This document shows, in pieces, positions 4,902 through 6,303 of a stretch of 6,303 nt of DNA. Position 1 is the stretch's first letter, and each line of letters starts with the position of its first letter. Origin of the DNA: Chloroflexota bacterium (GTDB lineage: Bacteria; Chloroflexota; Limnocylindria; QHBO01); assembly GCA_029865285.1 (NCBI GenBank), contig JAOUHE010000100.1, positions 1 to 6,303 of the forward strand, given 5' to 3'. Below the pieces are notes generated by a model. It did not search any database. It had not been told where the DNA came from and saw only the letters and a list, made by a program, of their open reading frames with translations. The translations under genes were made by a program, and so were the position numbers.

Positions 4902-5771
4902 TCAGGAGGCCGGACTCAACGCCGGAGATTCCTGGGGGATCTCGATCCCGTCCGGTCCAACCGGCCGGTACGCCTTCAGTTCAGCATCAATCTCACCGCG
5001 CGACGCTCCGTCCGCACCGAACGCCCGCACGGACACGGAGCCGACGTTGTACTGCCACCACGCCATCCAGTAGCCGCCCGCCACCCGAGCCTCAACCGTT
5101 GACCCGTCCGTCAACACGACCTCGACCCGCGCGACGTCGTCGGCAACCAGGCCGACCATCAGCAGGTCGGGGAGATTCCTGGGATCCGGGTTGCCCAGCG
5201 CATCGACGGCGCCAGCAGACGAAGAGCCGCCCAGGAAGTACACGGCGTCGGGATGCTCGCCTCGCGGGGCTCGAATCACGCTGAAATCTCGTTCCGGCTG
5301 TCCGGTATCCCGGAACGTGCAGACAGAGAGGAAGCGCGAGTCTCCGTACAGGAAGGTCGAAGCCAGCGGGCGCCGATCCACAATCAACAGCGGGAGCGCC
5401 TGGAACAACGCGCGGATCGCGCCGGCGTCCTCGCCGGGCCGGAACCAGATCTCCGGGACCGATGCCCCCAGGTCGAGGCAGGCGCTGCGTGCATCGGCCT
5501 CGGCGATTGGGGTGGACGTGGGAACGGCGCTCGGCGTCGGCGAGCCGTTGCCGACCGAGGGCCCCGTGTTCAGCCCGGTCAGCAACGCGACGATGACGAG
5601 CGTCGCCACCGCACCGGCAGCAGCCGCCGCGAACAGAGCCCCCACGCGCCACGCTTGGGCCGCAGGCCGCGGATTGTCGGCGCGGACTGTACCCGCAAAC
5701 TCGTAATGGGCCATCGACCGTCGAATCCGGTTGCCCAATTCTTCGTCGCTTGGATTGATCGGTTCACTCAC
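4902..5771 (-). CDS. Candidate membrane anti-sigma factor, single-pass
   Basis: This 289-residue protein is probably the partner of the sigma factor encoded just upstream. Residues 1-43 form a short, charged cytoplasmic segment (D-E-E-L-G-N-R-I-R-R, likely helical). A single membrane span covers about 44-66. A Pro/Ser/Thr linker (70-90) leads into an extracytoplasmic domain (about 93-270). That domain has two cysteines (98, 151) that could pair, and a segment A-R-V-E-V-V-L-T-D-G-S-T-V-E-A (214-228) followed by G-Y-W-M-A-W-W, resembling conserved exported domains I have seen in actinobacterial proteins. No H-x-x-x-C-x-x-C zinc anti-sigma motif exists. GTG 5771 is chosen because GAGGAGG (5778-5784) precedes it by 6 nt and it overlaps the sigma stop by 8 bp. 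An upstream in-frame ATG at 5846 would extend deep into the sigma gene. The anti-sigma role is inferred from topology and gene order, not from a recognised domain. Confidence 0.75.
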   Translation of the reverse strand: MSEPINPSDEELGNRIRRSMAHYEFAGTVRADNPRPAAQAWRVGALFAAAAAGAVATLVIVALLTGLNTGPSVGNGSPTPSAVPTSTPIAEADARSACLDLGASVPEIWFRPGEDAGAIRALFQALPLLIVDRRPLASTFLYGDSRFLSVCTFRDTGQPERDFSVIRAPRGEHPDAVYFLGGSSSAGAVDALGNPDPRNLPDLLMVGLVADDVARVEVVLTDGSTVEARVAGGYWMAWWQYNVGSVSVRAFGADGASRGEIDAELKAYRPVGPDGIEIPQESPALSPAS

Positions 5772-6255
5772 CGGGAGCCTCCTCGTAGTCAGAGCCGCGC
5801 AGTGCAAGCCGCAGGCTCGCCAGGGCGCGATGCAGGTGGGCGCCAACCGTGCCGGGCGCCATTCCCAGCGCTTCAGCGGTCTGGCGCGTGTCGAAGTCGA
5901 GCAGAACGCGGAGTGCCACGACCTCGCGCTGCCGCCGCGGCAGCCGCCACAGCTGTCGGAGCAGAAACGGATCGAGCGAGCGCGACTCGTCGGGGATGGC
6001 CACCGCGTCCGGCAATGCTCCCTCCTCGCGACGCCAGACGCGCCATCCGGAGATGAACTGGTTCATCGCCGTGCGCACCACCCAGCCGACCGGGTTTGGA
6101 TGCGTGCTGAGCTCCTCCCACCGGGTCAGCGCACGCGTGTAGGCCTCGGCCACCGCATCTTCGGCACGGTCGGGACGACGCGTCGCCAGCACCACGGCTC
6201 GGAACACGGCGTCACGAGACTCGGCATAGAAGCTCCCGAAGTCGGCGCTGCTCAC
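5764..6255 (-). CDS. ECF-type RNA polymerase sigma factor (SigE-like)
   Basis: This 163-residue protein has the two-domain layout of extracytoplasmic-function sigma factors, which direct RNA polymerase to stress-response promoters. Region 2 spans about 5-76, with A-E-D-A-V-A-E-A-Y-T-R-A-L (31-43), R-W at 45-46 and a basic end G-W-R-V-W-R-R (70-76). Region 4 spans about 96-152, with L-P-R-R-Q-R-E-V-V-A-L-R (105-116) and a helix-turn-helix T-R-Q-T-A-E-A-L-G-M-A-P-G-T-V-G-A-H-L (123-141). Region 4 binds the -35 element and region 2 the -10. No extra C-terminal domain is present. GTG 6255 is the only credible start, since an in-frame TAA sits at 6264-6262 and no Shine-Dalgarno is visible, so the message may be leaderless. 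The gene overlaps its membrane partner by 8 bp; release of the sigma from that partner is the usual control for such pairs. Confidence 0.92.
   Translation of the reverse strand: MSSADFGSFYAESRDAVFRAVVLATRRPDRAEDAVAEAYTRALTRWEELSTHPNPVGWVVRTAMNQFISGWRVWRREEGALPDAVAIPDESRSLDPFLLRQLWRLPRRQREVVALRVLLDFDTRQTAEALGMAPGTVGAHLHRALASLRLALRGSDYEEAPGE
5778..5784 (-). promoter_or_regulatory. Ribosome binding site of the anti-sigma gene
   Basis: GAGGAGG on the minus strand lies inside the end of the sigma gene, 6 nt before GTG 5771. This strong site within the 8-bp overlap indicates coupled translation of the two proteins and decides the GTG start. Confidence 0.75.
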
Positions 6256-6260
6256 ACTGG

Positions 6261-6291
6261 GTTAACGCGCGGCGGGCCCGCGCCCTTTACA
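6261..6291 (-). promoter_or_regulatory. Possible ECF-type autoregulatory promoter
   Basis: On the minus strand TGTAAA (6291-6286) is followed after 18 nt by CGTTAAC (6267-6261). This resembles ECF promoters (AAC-type -35, CGT-type -10), although the spacer is 1-2 nt longer than usual. A start near 6255 would make the sigma mRNA leaderless, which fits the missing Shine-Dalgarno. A GC-rich 10-bp palindrome (6272-6281) sits in the spacer. The evidence is weak because the window ends at 6303. Confidence 0.3.
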
Positions 6292-6303
6292 CGAATCTCG
6301 CGA

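Noticed and set aside
5772..5846. N-terminal extension of the anti-sigma gene to ATG 5846
   Set aside because: It would add 25 residues read inside the sigma gene. GAGGAGG is placed correctly for GTG 5771.

Overview
The window is GC-rich DNA with mostly non-ATG starts (five GTG, one TTG and two ATG by my start choices). It carries eight protein genes and no recognisable RNA genes, insertion sequences or CRISPR. Composition, Kelch lipoproteins with Ser/Ala/Thr-rich linkers, a Ni-superoxide dismutase pair and a DUF1801 gene suit a Chloroflexota or Actinomycetota bacterium. I lean towards Chloroflexota, without proof.

Layout, left to right. Positions 1-541 hold the start of a Kelch-repeat lipoprotein gene on the minus strand that runs off the left edge. 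Positions 672-1874 hold a complete, tandemly duplicated paralogue with seven Kelch repeats, also on minus. The duplication offset is exactly 1333 bp. It includes about 58 bp of upstream non-coding DNA and an 83-bp stretch of perfect identity. Positions 1972-2370 (sodX) and 2390-2821 (sodN) encode the maturation protease and nickel superoxide dismutase, 19 bp apart on minus. Positions 2901-4286 encode an unrecognised secreted, C-terminally membrane-anchored protein with ten cysteines in a five-fold alternating pattern. Its promoter lies in a dyad-rich divergent intergenic region (4287-4425), which also precedes the DUF1801-family gene on plus (4426-4896). Positions 4902-5771 and 5764-6255 (minus, 8-bp overlap) are a candidate membrane anti-sigma factor and an ECF-type sigma factor.

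How they may work together: SodX is expected to trim the SodN propeptide and expose the His-Cys-x-x-x-Cys nickel hook, so this pair is a confident functional unit. The sigma factor and its overlapping membrane partner are a probable signalling pair responding to something outside the cytoplasm. The two Kelch lipoproteins and the Cys-repeat protein are predicted exported surface proteins of unknown role. Being next to sodNX does not prove a functional link. The most interesting items are the Cys-paired repeat protein, the mosaic identity between the Kelch paralogues, extra cysteines in SodN, and the nested dyads over the promoter at 4300-4336. I found no clear undescribed multi-gene system.
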